Assembly (NCBI RefSeq): GCF_015354615.1
Contig: NZ_JACAVQ010000001.1
Coordinates: 558,001 to 622,000, forward strand
Reading direction: 5' to 3'
Source: Aliidiomarina indica
GTDB lineage: Bacteria; Pseudomonadota; Gammaproteobacteria; Enterobacterales; Alteromonadaceae
DNA length: 64,000 bases
Both the position numbers and the translations under genes were made by a program. The notes beneath the pieces are model-generated. The model was not told the origin of the DNA. It ran no database searches and was given only the letters and a program-made list of their open reading frames with translations. Each line of letters opens with the position of its first letter. Position 1 is the stretch's first letter. This document shows positions 1-9,767 of this stretch, in pieces.

Positions 1-256
1 TATGAAACTCGACAACGACGATAAGGGCTGCAGCCACCATAATTTTATCGGCCACCGGATCGAGAAACTCACCAAACTTTGTGTGTTGCTCAAATTTGCG
101 TGCAATATAGCCATCAAGGGCATCGGTAATGGCGGCAAGCACAAATATCAACGCTGCATAAAAGTGAGCATTTTCGATCGGAAGATAGAACACTGCCAAA
201 AACACCGGAATTAATAGAATCCGGAACGACGTTAAAATATTAGGAATGCTCCACAT
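1..256 (-). CDS. pgsA: CDP-diacylglycerol--glycerol-3-phosphate 3-phosphatidyltransferase, C-terminus cut by window edge
   Basis: First 85 codons of an integral membrane enzyme that makes phosphatidylglycerol phosphate, the committed step to phosphatidylglycerol and cardiolipin. The reading frame starts at the ATG at 256 (MWSIPNILTSFRIL...) and is open to the window edge. The CDP-alcohol phosphotransferase signature D-x2-D-G-x2-A-R-x8-G-x3-D-x3-D is complete at about residues 47-72 (DALDGYIAR, then GEFLDPVAD), and a hydrophobic segment follows the start. It lies 74 bp downstream of uvrC on the same strand, an order familiar from gammaproteobacteria (regulator, uvrC, pgsA). The missing part lies left of position 1. 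Confidence 0.93.
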   Translation of the reverse strand, partial: MWSIPNILTSFRILLIPVFLAVFYLPIENAHFYAALIFVLAAITDALDGYIARKFEQHTKFGEFLDPVADKIMVAAALIVVVEFH

Positions 257-330
257 AGTTTTTCTCTTCTTCTTCACCGCGATATTCGCTGGGTTCATTG
301 GTAATCTAGGATTGAGCAGCTGCGACAATG

Positions 331-2166
331 TTATTCATCACGAAGCGCATAATAGATAGTTTCCGCCAAGGAACGACTGATTCCAGGAACATTGGCAAGC
401 TGCTCTATACTAGCGCTTTTCACCTGCTGTAATCCACCAAGATATTTTAATAAATTTTGCCGACGTTTCGCGCCTACCGCTGGAATTTCTTCCAGAGTCG
501 AGGTTTTCTTTACTTTTGCTCGACGTTGTCGATGTCCGGTAATCGCGAAGCGATGTGCTTCATCCCGAATATGTTGAATTAAGTGCAAACCGGCGTCATC
601 CGCAGGTAATTGCACGGTGCGCCGACTGAAACCAAAGATTAAGGTCTCTAACCCAGGTTTGCGACTTTCGCCCTTAGCCACACCTAACAAAATGGGTGGG
701 TGTGGCCAATCTTGGAAGTATGCTTCGGCTTGGGTTAATTGCCCTTTGCCGCCATCAATCAAAAGCACATCCGGCACGTTGTCGCGCTCAATGGCCTGTT
801 TATAACGTCGAGAGAGCGCTTGTGCCATCGCCGCGTAATCATCACCACCGACGATACCTTCTATATTATAGCGGCGATATTCTGACTTATTCGGGCCTTC
901 TTGATTAAATACAACACAGGAAGCGACCGTCTGATCACCCATGGTGTGCGAGATATCGAAACACTCAATACGCATCACCGGTTCATTACGCTCGAGTAAT
1001 CGATATAAGGCCTGCAACCTACTTTGCATGGTTGACTGGGTGCCCAATTTCGATTGCACCGCATTCATTGCATTCTTTGTTGCGAGCGCTCGGTACTGAT
1101 AGCGCTCGCCGCGCTTTGGTTGCAATACCCGTACATTCGAATCAGACACACTTTTTAGCTGTTCGTTAAATTGACTGCGGTTTTCAAGGCTGTCTGGAAC
1201 CACTATTTCCGCTGGAGAACGCTGGCCGTGTTGACGGTTGAGATAATACTGCAATAGGAAGGATTCAATAATTTCTGAATCTTGGGTATGTTGCGGTACC
1301 TTCGGAAAGTAGTTACGGCTGCCCTGCACCGCGTTCTGTCGTATCGACAACATGTGAATACAGGTGAAGCCCGATTCACGATACAAGCCAATGACATCCA
1401 TTTCATGATGACTACCACTGACCGCATTCCGCTCTTGCACCGCCCGTAACGCCCCGATTTGATCACGGAGCTGCGCTGCGCGCTCGAACTCTAGCCCAGC
1501 GCTTGCGCTTTCCATAGCAGCGATCAGTTGCTCCACGACCTCATTGTTCTTTCCCCGTAAGAACAGCTTGGCAAGGCGTACTTGCTCCATATAGGCTTCG
1601 TCACTGGGCAAATTGACACAGGGAGCCAAGCAGCGCTTCATCTGATGCTGCAAACACGGACGACTGCGCGCACGGTAGTAACTATCATCGCACTGACGCA
1701 CCGGGAAGAGTTTCTGCAGCAATCGTAAGCTTTCTCGCACCGCCGTCCCGTTTGGAAATGGGCCAAAGTATTCACCCTTCTCCCTGCGCACCCCGCGGTG
1801 AAAAGCGATACGTGGATGTTGATGATCGGAAATAAAAATATAGGGATAGGATTTATCGTCCCGCAAAAGCACGTTGTAACGAGGACGATATTTTTTAATA
1901 AAGCTATTTTCCAAAATCAAAGCTTCCGCTTCGCTATTGGTTACAGTCACTTCAATTCTTGCGATTTGCTTCACTAACGCTTGGGTTTTTACCGAATCTA
2001 CTTGGCTTCGAAAATAGCTCCCCACCCGTTTCCGCAAATCTTTCGCTTTTCCCACGTAAATAACGTCACCGGCGTCATCGTACATACGATACACACCCGG
2101 TTGATGTGTCAGGTTTTGCAGAAATTCAGACGCGTTAAACGGTGTCGGTTTTAATTGAGAAGCCAT
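331..2166 (-). CDS. uvrC: Excinuclease ABC subunit C
   Basis: 611 aa, full length for UvrC, the nuclease that makes both incisions around UvrA/UvrB-marked DNA lesions in nucleotide excision repair. The N-terminal GIY-YIG nuclease is visible at about residues 22-45 (GVYRMYD...VIYVGKAKDLRKR). A UVR motif that contacts UvrB lies near residues 205-240, followed by the RNase H-like second nuclease (ECFDISH, LLIDGGKGQL). A tandem helix-hairpin-helix occupies the last 60 residues (IPAVGAKRR, VPGISRSLA). The ATG at 2166 fits the usual N-terminus, although no strong ribosome site precedes it. It sits between the UvrY-like regulator and pgsA, all on minus. Confidence 0.97.
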   Translation of the reverse strand: MASQLKPTPFNASEFLQNLTHQPGVYRMYDDAGDVIYVGKAKDLRKRVGSYFRSQVDSVKTQALVKQIARIEVTVTNSEAEALILENSFIKKYRPRYNVLLRDDKSYPYIFISDHQHPRIAFHRGVRREKGEYFGPFPNGTAVRESLRLLQKLFPVRQCDDSYYRARSRPCLQHQMKRCLAPCVNLPSDEAYMEQVRLAKLFLRGKNNEVVEQLIAAMESASAGLEFERAAQLRDQIGALRAVQERNAVSGSHHEMDVIGLYRESGFTCIHMLSIRQNAVQGSRNYFPKVPQHTQDSEIIESFLLQYYLNRQHGQRSPAEIVVPDSLENRSQFNEQLKSVSDSNVRVLQPKRGERYQYRALATKNAMNAVQSKLGTQSTMQSRLQALYRLLERNEPVMRIECFDISHTMGDQTVASCVVFNQEGPNKSEYRRYNIEGIVGGDDYAAMAQALSRRYKQAIERDNVPDVLLIDGGKGQLTQAEAYFQDWPHPPILLGVAKGESRKPGLETLIFGFSRRTVQLPADDAGLHLIQHIRDEAHRFAITGHRQRRAKVKKTSTLEEIPAVGAKRRQNLLKYLGGLQQVKSASIEQLANVPGISRSLAETIYYALRDE

Positions 2167-2248
2167 GCAAAAATGGAGTCTGCTTTATCCTATGAGTCAT
2201 AGAATAAGAGTACCAGACCACCAAACAATTGTCTTGCAGTGCGCGGCC

Positions 2249-2986
2249 TTATGGCTGATAGTCCTGGCTTGTTGTATCCGCAACTAATTGAGCAACCCGT
2301 TCCGTAACAAGCGGTTGTGGTGGTTGTGGATACATCGCAAGCCGTTTTAGCAATGACGGTGTGAGTAAACCGTGTTGATAGGCCAGGTGCGCCAGTTGCA
2401 CATCCCCTTCAACATGGAGCTTACGAAACAATCGATAACGAAACGTATTTACAGTTTTCCGTGAAATAAATAACCGCGTGGCAATTTCCGGTACCGTAAG
2501 GCCGGTTGCGATCAATTGGAATATTTGACTCTCACGCCGACTGAGGCCACTGAACAGAGGATGTATCTCGTTCAGCTTGCGGTAACGCTTGGTTGCCTCG
2601 TTAAGCAACGACGGTACATACGTGGATCCCATAGTCACTGTTCGTACCGCTTTCTCAATCTCATCAATTTCGCTGTGGGATAGCAAAAAACCATCGATGG
2701 CTTTTTCATGTAAACGTAAATCCATGGCATGGCTGAGATTGTCGCACCATGCCAGAATACGAAAGCGCTTATGTTGTTGCTTTAAGCTCCGTGCAAGCGC
2801 CCGTAATGACACATCGGCGTTCCCCTCATCAAATATCAGGACCGGCACTGTGTAAGGTTGCGCAGCGTTTAATAGATCATTGCGATGATGACTGGCAGTC
2901 ACCACGTTATGGCGTAATTTACTCAGTTCGCTAAGTAATCCAGCTTGTCGAATCCGAGACCGTAAAGCGAGAATAATGTCGCTCAT
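2249..2986 (-). CDS. UvrY/GacA-like LuxR-family regulator with degenerate receiver domain
   Basis: 245 aa from the ATG at 2986, chosen because TAAGGA lies 8 bp upstream; the frame is open to 3076 but earlier starts have poorer spacing. The C-terminal half is a clear LuxR/GerE helix-turn-helix (LSRRESQIFQLIATGLTVPEIA, then RKTVNTFRYRLFRKL) very like UvrY/GacA, and the place upstream of uvrC is the usual one for uvrY. The N-terminal half aligns with a receiver only loosely. The phospho-acceptor Asp may survive in VLIFDEG, but the acidic pair near the N-terminus is absent (LALRSRI), the Thr is replaced (ILAWC) and the conserved Lys is replaced by His (FLLSHS). It probably controls csrB-type RNAs like its relatives but may not respond to phosphorylation. 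Confidence 0.82.
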   Translation of the reverse strand: MSDIILALRSRIRQAGLLSELSKLRHNVVTASHHRNDLLNAAQPYTVPVLIFDEGNADVSLRALARSLKQQHKRFRILAWCDNLSHAMDLRLHEKAIDGFLLSHSEIDEIEKAVRTVTMGSTYVPSLLNEATKRYRKLNEIHPLFSGLSRRESQIFQLIATGLTVPEIATRLFISRKTVNTFRYRLFRKLHVEGDVQLAHLAYQHGLLTPSLLKRLAMYPQPPQPLVTERVAQLVADTTSQDYQP

Positions 2987-3307
2987 GATATCCATCCTTA
3001 GTCTAATCATGGTTGTATACTTCACTCCTCCGTTGTACCTCCTGTAAACAACGGACCATATTAATCGCTTATGCACGGGAATATGTGCAAGCCTAATTCA
3101 ACTTGAATTCACATCGAGTGTGGGGATCTTAATGGGGAACTACGACAAACCGCATATACTTAACGATATAAGAGCAATCATCGAATCGCTTATATTATAG
3201 GGGTTTCACAGCCGCCGACGTACGCAAATGACTTATCATTAAATTCCGCCAAATCAATCAATTACAGAATAAAACGAAGAGAACCGGCAGAAACAAATGG
3301 TTATTTT
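2987..3307. other. Intergenic region upstream of the UvrY-like gene
   Basis: 321 bp between the UvrY-like gene and the DUF3482 gene. It is AT-rich, with TATATTATA-like stretches around 3190 that could serve as promoter elements for the regulator. The in-frame extension to 3076 has no good ribosome site. I see no RNA gene, repeat or convincing small ORF here. Confidence 0.4.
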
Positions 3308-4708
3308 TTAACCACCTGCCGTTTCCTGAAGTGTACTATGGATAAACAAATCGATCGCCCGTTGCCGTTCTAACGAATCTTGGAATTGCATCCCCGGTAA
3401 TGCACTCCAGCGTGGATGTTTACGCGCGGTTTTCACTAAGGCTTGAAATGCCTGCTCAGGAAATAAGTCGGTCAACTCCGCTGTGGAAATTGGTTCTACT
3501 GCAGCATGTCCACGCCGTTGCAGCGCTTTAATTAAGCCTAGTTGTCGTTTTGCCAATAGTTCGAGCACGGAGTTTTCAATGCGAATCACAACATAGCCCT
3601 GGAGTTTATTCTGTATCGGCTGCCCATAGCGTTGCCACCCTTGCCAAATTCCGCCTGCGGCTGCGCCAATCAAGGTACCGGCACCGAGCGACAAGCCGCC
3701 CGTCATAATATCTAACCCGGCTCCTGCCGTGCCCCCGGCCACAATGCCTTTACTCGCCTCAATACCAAACTCTTTTAGCGAATCAGGATGGAATAAATCG
3801 TCTTGCCATTGACCTGCCCGCACTGGCACGTCCGCTAAGCGGGCGTCATCTGAACGAAATCCGTATATCTGCAATACATGCAACAGGCAGCTTTGCTCGT
3901 GACGTACAACGCGTCGTTGCAATTCAGTTGTCGCTCTTTCCACCTCAGAGGCTAAGGCGCTGTTTACCTGCTTCTGAGCTGCAGCAACATCAATAATTAG
4001 CTCTGCAAGCCAACGCAGGGCCGCCAATTCCCGTTGTTCTCGCTCCCGTGTCCGTTCTTGGGTTAACACCTTCAATGCGGATCGTGCTTGCGGTAAAACA
4101 GCTACGAGGTGGTCGTACAGTTGGGTTTCACCATGCTCAGGCGGTGATACGGTATCAAACGAAACCCAGCCATGCAGATTGACCTGAGCAAACGCCGCTT
4201 GCCAGGCATCCGTATGATGCGCTGCCGCCGCGGTAAAATTCAACACAGGAACAATGGGTCGGCCACACAAGCGCAACACCGCAAGCTCATCCAAATACTT
4301 ATTGAGCACGGGATCCCGCACATCCACGACATAGAAAGCGGCATCGCTGACAAGCAACTGCCGAAGTACTTTGGCTTCTTGCTCAAATTCCTGTCCTGCT
4401 TCTGCACTTTCTAAGAAATGTTTGATTCTGCTAGGGCCATCATGTTTGCTCACCCCCTGCACATGTTCTTCCAGCCAAGCAAACAACCCCATCCCATCTT
4501 CCAGTCCAGGGGTGTCAAACAACGTAATCAAGGGTTTACCTTGGCTGCTAATCGTTGCAGCGCGAACATCGCGAGTGGTTGCCGGCCGATCAGAAATATG
4601 GCCGAAGCCAACGTCTTGCAATAACGTACGCAATAACGAGGTTTTACCGGTGTTGGTATGACCAACAACGGCGATTTGCAGTGGGCGCTCCTGCTCATAA
4701 CTACTCAT
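3308..4708 (-). CDS. DUF3482-type GTPase
   Basis: 466 aa from the ATG at 4708, which has GAGGAAG 6 bp upstream; a GTG lies one codon earlier. The N-terminus is an Era/TrmE-like G domain: P-loop GHTNTGKTSL (about residues 16-25), switch I threonine in RPATTRDV, and G3 DTPGLED. A G4-like element is harder to place. A charged helical stretch with ERTREREQREL follows, then a glycine-rich membrane-active segment at about residues 325-360 (GIVAGGTAGAGLDIM, GAGTLIGAAAGG). This combination is the DUF3482 family. It overlaps the end of the DUF2868 gene by 8 bp, so the two are translationally coupled. The cellular role is not established; a membrane-associated GTPase is the safest description. Confidence 0.85.
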   Translation of the reverse strand: MSSYEQERPLQIAVVGHTNTGKTSLLRTLLQDVGFGHISDRPATTRDVRAATISSQGKPLITLFDTPGLEDGMGLFAWLEEHVQGVSKHDGPSRIKHFLESAEAGQEFEQEAKVLRQLLVSDAAFYVVDVRDPVLNKYLDELAVLRLCGRPIVPVLNFTAAAAHHTDAWQAAFAQVNLHGWVSFDTVSPPEHGETQLYDHLVAVLPQARSALKVLTQERTREREQRELAALRWLAELIIDVAAAQKQVNSALASEVERATTELQRRVVRHEQSCLLHVLQIYGFRSDDARLADVPVRAGQWQDDLFHPDSLKEFGIEASKGIVAGGTAGAGLDIMTGGLSLGAGTLIGAAAGGIWQGWQRYGQPIQNKLQGYVVIRIENSVLELLAKRQLGLIKALQRRGHAAVEPISTAELTDLFPEQAFQALVKTARKHPRWSALPGMQFQDSLERQRAIDLFIHSTLQETAGG

Positions 4709-6020
4709 CACTTACTTCCTCGAATGGAATATTGCTTTCACGTAGCGCTTCTCGCCACGCCTCAATGCGTTCGGGCGCACGGTTTTGCAAAACAAGTGCC
4801 ACATGGATAGATGTCGCATTGGCAATATCGGTAAGCGTGCGCAGGCTTCCTCTATCGGGGCTAATGGCGCTATCCACACGGATGCAAACGTGTTTTGCCC
4901 CAATCCCAGTGATATGCCCCAGAAATTGTCGTTTAGTCTCTACGCTATCGATAACACCCCAATAGTTGTCGTGCTGTTGCAGTTTATCGGCCGCTGTCGC
5001 GTGGTCTAAAGACACAACCGCATCCACTGACTCAAATTGAGCCTGACGCCCAGCAACCGGATGCGCGATGTGATCCGGTGCAGGATCAACAACCACCGTC
5101 GCGCGCTGACGTAAACGCTGCGCTAAATGGCTTAAACCTACCCGCTGCGGGTCCGTCTGCAATTTCTTAACCCGCGCTCGCAAAAGAAGCGCGCTGCCCC
5201 ACCACAACAAGAAGCGTGGTAAGACACTGTATAATGCAATCACCGCCAACAACCAGATCCCTATGCTTTGGCGATCCGTGATGGCGACCCCTTCTACGAA
5301 CACAGGCCGACTTACGCCAAGTAACTCCGGCATCCAAGCGAATATCCCAAGCAAGGCCCTTTGAACGTCGCTCGATAAAATCGTGGTTTCCCAATGAAAG
5401 CTATAGCCTTTTGAAATAAGCAGCACATAAGTGCATAGCAGCGTACCCAGGCTAAAGACAAACCAAAGGCCATGGGTGAAGCGACTGAAATAGGCAAAGC
5501 TCATACGGCCGTAAATTAGGGTATGAATAAAGCCTTCAATCACGATGGCAATGGGCTTATCTCGTTTCAACCATGACCCGATATGAAACAACCAAGATCC
5601 CACGCCTGCCGCTTCGTTAGAACCGCGGTAAATTTGACGCGCAGCGGCGATCAGCCAGATGAGCAACATCAACCAGTTAAGGCCGATCATTAAAATAATC
5701 AGGGTAAATAAATTTATCGAACTGCCTGCTAACAATCGTCCCGCTAACCCTACTCCCGCTAAGAACATAAATAGAACCATAATCGCAGCGACCATGCGCA
5801 AAGAAGCAAACATGCGCGCGATCAGTACTGGGTATCCTAAGGGGTCGGCTAAAATACGGGCGCGTTCGTCAATTTGTTGATGCAATTCATCATGCTGCTG
5901 GGCTTGAGCAACCGCATCGTGATCATCAATAGCTGGCTCCCCCCTTTCATGGGCGCGCAGCTCATGCAAACGCATCACTTCGGTGGTTAACGCGTTACGC
6001 ATCGAATCAAATTGCTGCAT
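4701..6020 (-). CDS. DUF2868 integral membrane protein
   Basis: 439 aa, partner of the downstream DUF3482 GTPase, with which it overlaps by 8 bp. Hydrophobic segments are clear at about residues 70-95 (MVAAIMVLFMFLAGVGLAG), 100-130 (LFTLIILMIGLNWLMLLIWL), 180-205 and 255-280. The final 120 residues are soluble and contain a Rossmann-like alternation (HITGIGAKHVCIRVDSA). The start at 6020 has AGGG about 8 bp upstream. Families DUF2868 and DUF3482 occur together in many gammaproteobacteria, which suggests that they act as one membrane complex. Function is unknown. Confidence 0.82.
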   Translation of the reverse strand: MQQFDSMRNALTTEVMRLHELRAHERGEPAIDDHDAVAQAQQHDELHQQIDERARILADPLGYPVLIARMFASLRMVAAIMVLFMFLAGVGLAGRLLAGSSINLFTLIILMIGLNWLMLLIWLIAAARQIYRGSNEAAGVGSWLFHIGSWLKRDKPIAIVIEGFIHTLIYGRMSFAYFSRFTHGLWFVFSLGTLLCTYVLLISKGYSFHWETTILSSDVQRALLGIFAWMPELLGVSRPVFVEGVAITDRQSIGIWLLAVIALYSVLPRFLLWWGSALLLRARVKKLQTDPQRVGLSHLAQRLRQRATVVVDPAPDHIAHPVAGRQAQFESVDAVVSLDHATAADKLQQHDNYWGVIDSVETKRQFLGHITGIGAKHVCIRVDSAISPDRGSLRTLTDIANATSIHVALVLQNRAPERIEAWREALRESNIPFEEVSDE

Positions 6021-6148
6021 AGGTTGGCCCTGTCAGTATAAAATTAAATCCTTGCACGCAATCGCTCCCTCATGGCTATTTGATGCTTTCTCTATGTGGT
6101 TAAATTATCACTGCTTGAAGGTTTTCACCATGCCTAGGCGGTAGAACG

Positions 6149-6180
6149 AAAAAAGCCCGCATCAAGGATGCGGGCTTTTC
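6149..6180 (-). terminator. Rho-independent terminator of tRNA-Ser
   Basis: On the minus strand AAAGCCCGCATC-CTT-GATGCGGGCTTTTTT forms a GC-rich 11-12 bp stem followed by a T run, just downstream of the tRNA CCA end. Confidence 0.88.
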
Positions 6181-6185
6181 GAATT

Positions 6186-6277
6186 TGGCGGAGAGGGAGG
6201 GATTCGAACCCCCGGTAGGGATGAACCTACGCCTGATTTCAAGTCAGGTGCATTAAACCGAGCTCTGCCACCTCTCC
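6186..6277 (-). tRNA. tRNA-Ser(UGA)
   Basis: 92 nt including an encoded CCA. Acceptor stem GGAGAGG pairs with CCTCTCC; discriminator G. The anticodon arm CCTGA-CTTGAAA-TCAGG carries anticodon TGA (plus-strand positions 6239-6241), which reads UCA and related serine codons. The long variable arm (GCGTAGGTTCATCCCTACC) is the class II hallmark of serine tRNAs. The T arm GGGGGTTCGAATCCC is canonical. It has its own promoter and terminator. Confidence 0.97.
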
Positions 6278-6311
6278 AAATTGTTGCGTGTTCTTGTGTA
6301 GAACGAGGCGA

Positions 6312-6340
6312 ATGATAAAGATCGGGATTCCGCTTGTAAA
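6312..6340 (-). promoter_or_regulatory. Sigma-70 promoter of tRNA-Ser
   Basis: On the minus strand TTTACA (6335-6340), a 17-bp spacer and TATCAT (6312-6317), about 35 bp upstream of the tRNA 5' end. Spacing is ideal for a sigma-70 promoter. Confidence 0.65.
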
Positions 6341-6495
6341 GCAAAAAATGTAACAATTTGGTTCGTTTGCTGCAAAATTAGCCGCTCGCACTCAAGATAG
6401 GGTAAGGAATCATCGAATTTTATTGAAATAGCCCCCATATCCTGAGGTATAGTAGAACCATTATAAAATTCAACGTTCTAAGTTTTGCATTCGCG

Positions 6496-6518
6496 CACGC
6501 TTTTATTGCAAAAGCGTG
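6496..6518. repeat. Perfect 9-bp inverted repeat in the yccA leader
   Basis: CACGCTTTT (6496-6504), a 5-bp gap and AAAAGCGTG (6510-6518), 44 bp before the yccA start codon. No T run follows, so it is not a simple terminator. It may be an operator or an mRNA 5' hairpin. Confidence 0.55.
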
Positions 6519-6562
6519 TAGAATACGGGCTAAGAAGTTAATTAACCGGGAGAACGATAACG

Positions 6563-7228
6563 ATGCATAACCCAACTGTACAAACAGCGCGTCGCGATAC
6601 CAGTATCGAAGTCAATAAGGTACTGCGCAACACCTACTCACTGCTTGCCCTCACTTTGGCATTTAGTGCGTTAGTCGCTGCCATGACCGGGATGATGAAC
6701 CTGCCACACCCTGGCATACTCATTACCTTGGTGGGGTTTTATGGCCTTTTATTTGCGGTTCACAAAACTGCAAACAGCGCGATGGGTCTAGTTATGGTTT
6801 TCGCGCTTACCGGCTTTATGGGTTACACCATTGGCCCTATTCTAAATATGGTCGTGGCTGCCGGTGGTAGTGACATCATCATGTTAGCGATGGGCGGTAC
6901 TGCAGCGATATTCTTTGCCCTGTCTGCCTATATCTTAACCACGAAGAAAGATATGTCATTCTTAGGTGGCATGATGGTCGCTGGGTTTGTAGTGATCGTG
7001 GTTGGTTTTGTCGCCAATCTATTCCTGCAGCTTCCTGCATTCCATCTCGCGTTAAGCGCACTGTTCATCCTGTTCTCTTCAGGCGCTATCCTGATGCAGA
7101 CCAGCGCTATCGTCAACGGCGGTGAACGTAATTACATTCTCGCGACTGTGACCTTATTCGTATCGCTCTACAACATCTTCCTCAGCCTGATTAACTTACT
7201 GATGGCTTTTGCAGGTGGCGACGACTAA
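6563..7228 (+). CDS. yccA: YccA, Bax inhibitor-1 family membrane protein
   Basis: 221 aa with seven hydrophobic segments spread from residue 25 to the C-terminus, typical of the BI-1/TMBIM family. E. coli YccA (219 aa) binds and modulates the membrane protease FtsH, and the length and N-terminal region (VLRNTYSLLALTLAFSAL) match. CGGGAG lies 9 bp before the ATG. In E. coli yccA is followed by tusE; here the whole tusDCE set follows, supporting orthology. A strong terminator at 7252-7287 separates it from the tus genes. The 5' leader contains a perfect inverted repeat. Confidence 0.92.
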   Translation: MHNPTVQTARRDTSIEVNKVLRNTYSLLALTLAFSALVAAMTGMMNLPHPGILITLVGFYGLLFAVHKTANSAMGLVMVFALTGFMGYTIGPILNMVVAAGGSDIIMLAMGGTAAIFFALSAYILTTKKDMSFLGGMMVAGFVVIVVGFVANLFLQLPAFHLALSALFILFSSGAILMQTSAIVNGGERNYILATVTLFVSLYNIFLSLINLLMAFAGGDD

Positions 7229-7251
7229 GCACAACCTTGCATTGAACAATC

Positions 7252-7287
7252 AAAACGCCCCATAGATGACTCTATGGGGCGTTTTTC
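7252..7287 (+). terminator. Terminator after yccA
   Basis: AACGCCCCATAGA-TGAC-TCTATGGGGCGTTTTT: an 11-bp or longer stem followed by five T, directly downstream of yccA. Confidence 0.9.
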
Positions 7288-7344
7288 GTTATACTCTTCC
7301 CTACTCTTATTTATTGGCTTTCGCACAAAGGTATAAGGATAGTC

Positions 7345-7725
7345 ATGGCCCAAGCGCCCTCTTTAGTACTGATGATCTACTCTGGTCCAGATTATTACGA
7401 GCCGGGCGAGCGTGCGTTGCAGGACGCTCAGAGCTTTATGAATGATGGTTACATCATTCGTCAGGTGTTTTTTTACGGCCCAGGCACCCTTTATGCAAAT
7501 GAACATCTAGAGTTCCCATCGGGATTGTTGAACTTACAAGGAGCGTGGCGCGCATTCTCCCGTAACAACAAGGTGCCTTTGGTAGTTTGCAGCACAGCAG
7601 GCATGCAGTATGGCGTCCGCGCCGAGCCCCCGCCTATAGGAAATCTCGCTGCAGGCTTTGTTGCAGGTGGTTTAGCTGAGTTTGTAGAGCAGCTCAGCAA
7701 TGCTGACCAGCTCCATCAGTATTAA
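7345..7725 (+). CDS. tusD: Sulfurtransferase complex subunit TusD
   Basis: 126 aa DsrE-fold protein that relays persulfide sulfur from TusA to TusE for 2-thiolation of tRNA wobble uridine by MnmA. The sulfur-carrying cysteine is seen in VVCSTAGMQYGV (about residue 80), at the position of E. coli TusD Cys78 (NICVAAALRRGV). Other matches are SGPDYYEPGERAL at the N-terminus, VFFYGPG in the middle and GGLAEFVE near the end. AAGGATAGTC precedes the ATG. It starts a tight run with tusC (8-bp gap) and tusE. Confidence 0.93.
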   Translation: MAQAPSLVLMIYSGPDYYEPGERALQDAQSFMNDGYIIRQVFFYGPGTLYANEHLEFPSGLLNLQGAWRAFSRNNKVPLVVCSTAGMQYGVRAEPPPIGNLAAGFVAGGLAEFVEQLSNADQLHQY

Positions 7726-7733
7726 GGGCGATT

Positions 7734-8096
7734 ATGATCACGTTAATTTTTAATGAGCGTCCACATCACCCAAGCGCCCGCCATGGTTTAGATATGTTAC
7801 TTATGTTGGTGACTTTAGAGCAGCCGAGTAGCGCGCTCTTTGTCGGTGAAGGTATTTGGCAATTAGTGGAACCTGTCAACCAGCCGGATCCGCTCAAAAA
7901 AATCGGTTTACTCCCAAATCTTTTTGAGTTTGAGCGCTTTTACACCACACAAGATTCACTGACCAATGCCGGGTTAAGCGAGAACCACCTACGGGTGCCG
8001 GTCACAATTCTCTCTGCAAGCGAAGTGGATGCGTTGTTACATCGCGACAGCAAACATCGCATAAGTTTTGGGCGCGAGCCTCAACAGCACAATTAA
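7734..8096 (+). CDS. tusC: Sulfurtransferase complex subunit TusC
   Basis: 120 aa, similar to E. coli TusC along its length: N-terminal beta strand and HHPSARHGLDMLLM (compare GREGLDALLA), ALFVGEGIWQL (compare FFIADGVFQL), KKIGLLPNLFEFERFY, and DALLHRDSKHRISF near the end. TusC is structural in the TusBCD heterohexamer. It begins 8 bp after tusD and tusE begins 6 bp after its stop, leaving no room for tusB, which follows tusC in E. coli. Confidence 0.9.
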   Translation: MITLIFNERPHHPSARHGLDMLLMLVTLEQPSSALFVGEGIWQLVEPVNQPDPLKKIGLLPNLFEFERFYTTQDSLTNAGLSENHLRVPVTILSASEVDALLHRDSKHRISFGREPQQHN

Positions 8097-8102
8097 GTAT
8101 TT

Positions 8103-8432
8103 ATGATTGAATTTAATGGCAAGCAGTACGCAACCGATAAGCATAATTATCTGCTCAATCTGGATGATTGGAATCCGCAATTAGCAGCGCATATCGCTGA
8201 GCTTGAAGGGATCGAGATGACACCCGCCCACTGGGAAGTTGTCCATTTCGTGAGAGATTTTTATCAAACGTACGACACTAGCCCCGCCATGCGTATTCTC
8301 GTCAAAGCGGTTGGAAAGTCATTAGGAGAAGAGAAAGGGAACAGTCGTTATCTATACAAACTGTTCCCTAAAGGGCCGGCCAAACAAGCCACTCGCATTG
8401 CTGGCTTACCCAAACCGGCCAAGTGTATCTAA
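8103..8432 (+). CDS. tusE: Sulfur carrier protein TusE
   Basis: 109 aa, DsrC/TusE family, exactly the length of E. coli TusE. TusE accepts persulfide from TusBCD and hands it to MnmA. The catalytic penultimate cysteine is present (GLPKPAKCI), and the long conserved block HWEVV-FVRDFY...[13 protein letters not shown]...[21 protein letters not shown] is almost unchanged. Last gene of the tusD-tusC-tusE run; it ends 1 bp from the convergent serS stop, and no terminator is visible between them. Confidence 0.95.
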   Translation: MIEFNGKQYATDKHNYLLNLDDWNPQLAAHIAELEGIEMTPAHWEVVHFVRDFYQTYDTSPAMRILVKAVGKSLGEEKGNSRYLYKLFPKGPAKQATRIAGLPKPAKCI

Positions 8433-8433
8433 C

Positions 8434-9747
<1,314 letters not shown>

Positions 9748-9767
9748 CTATAAGTTACAACAAAAAG

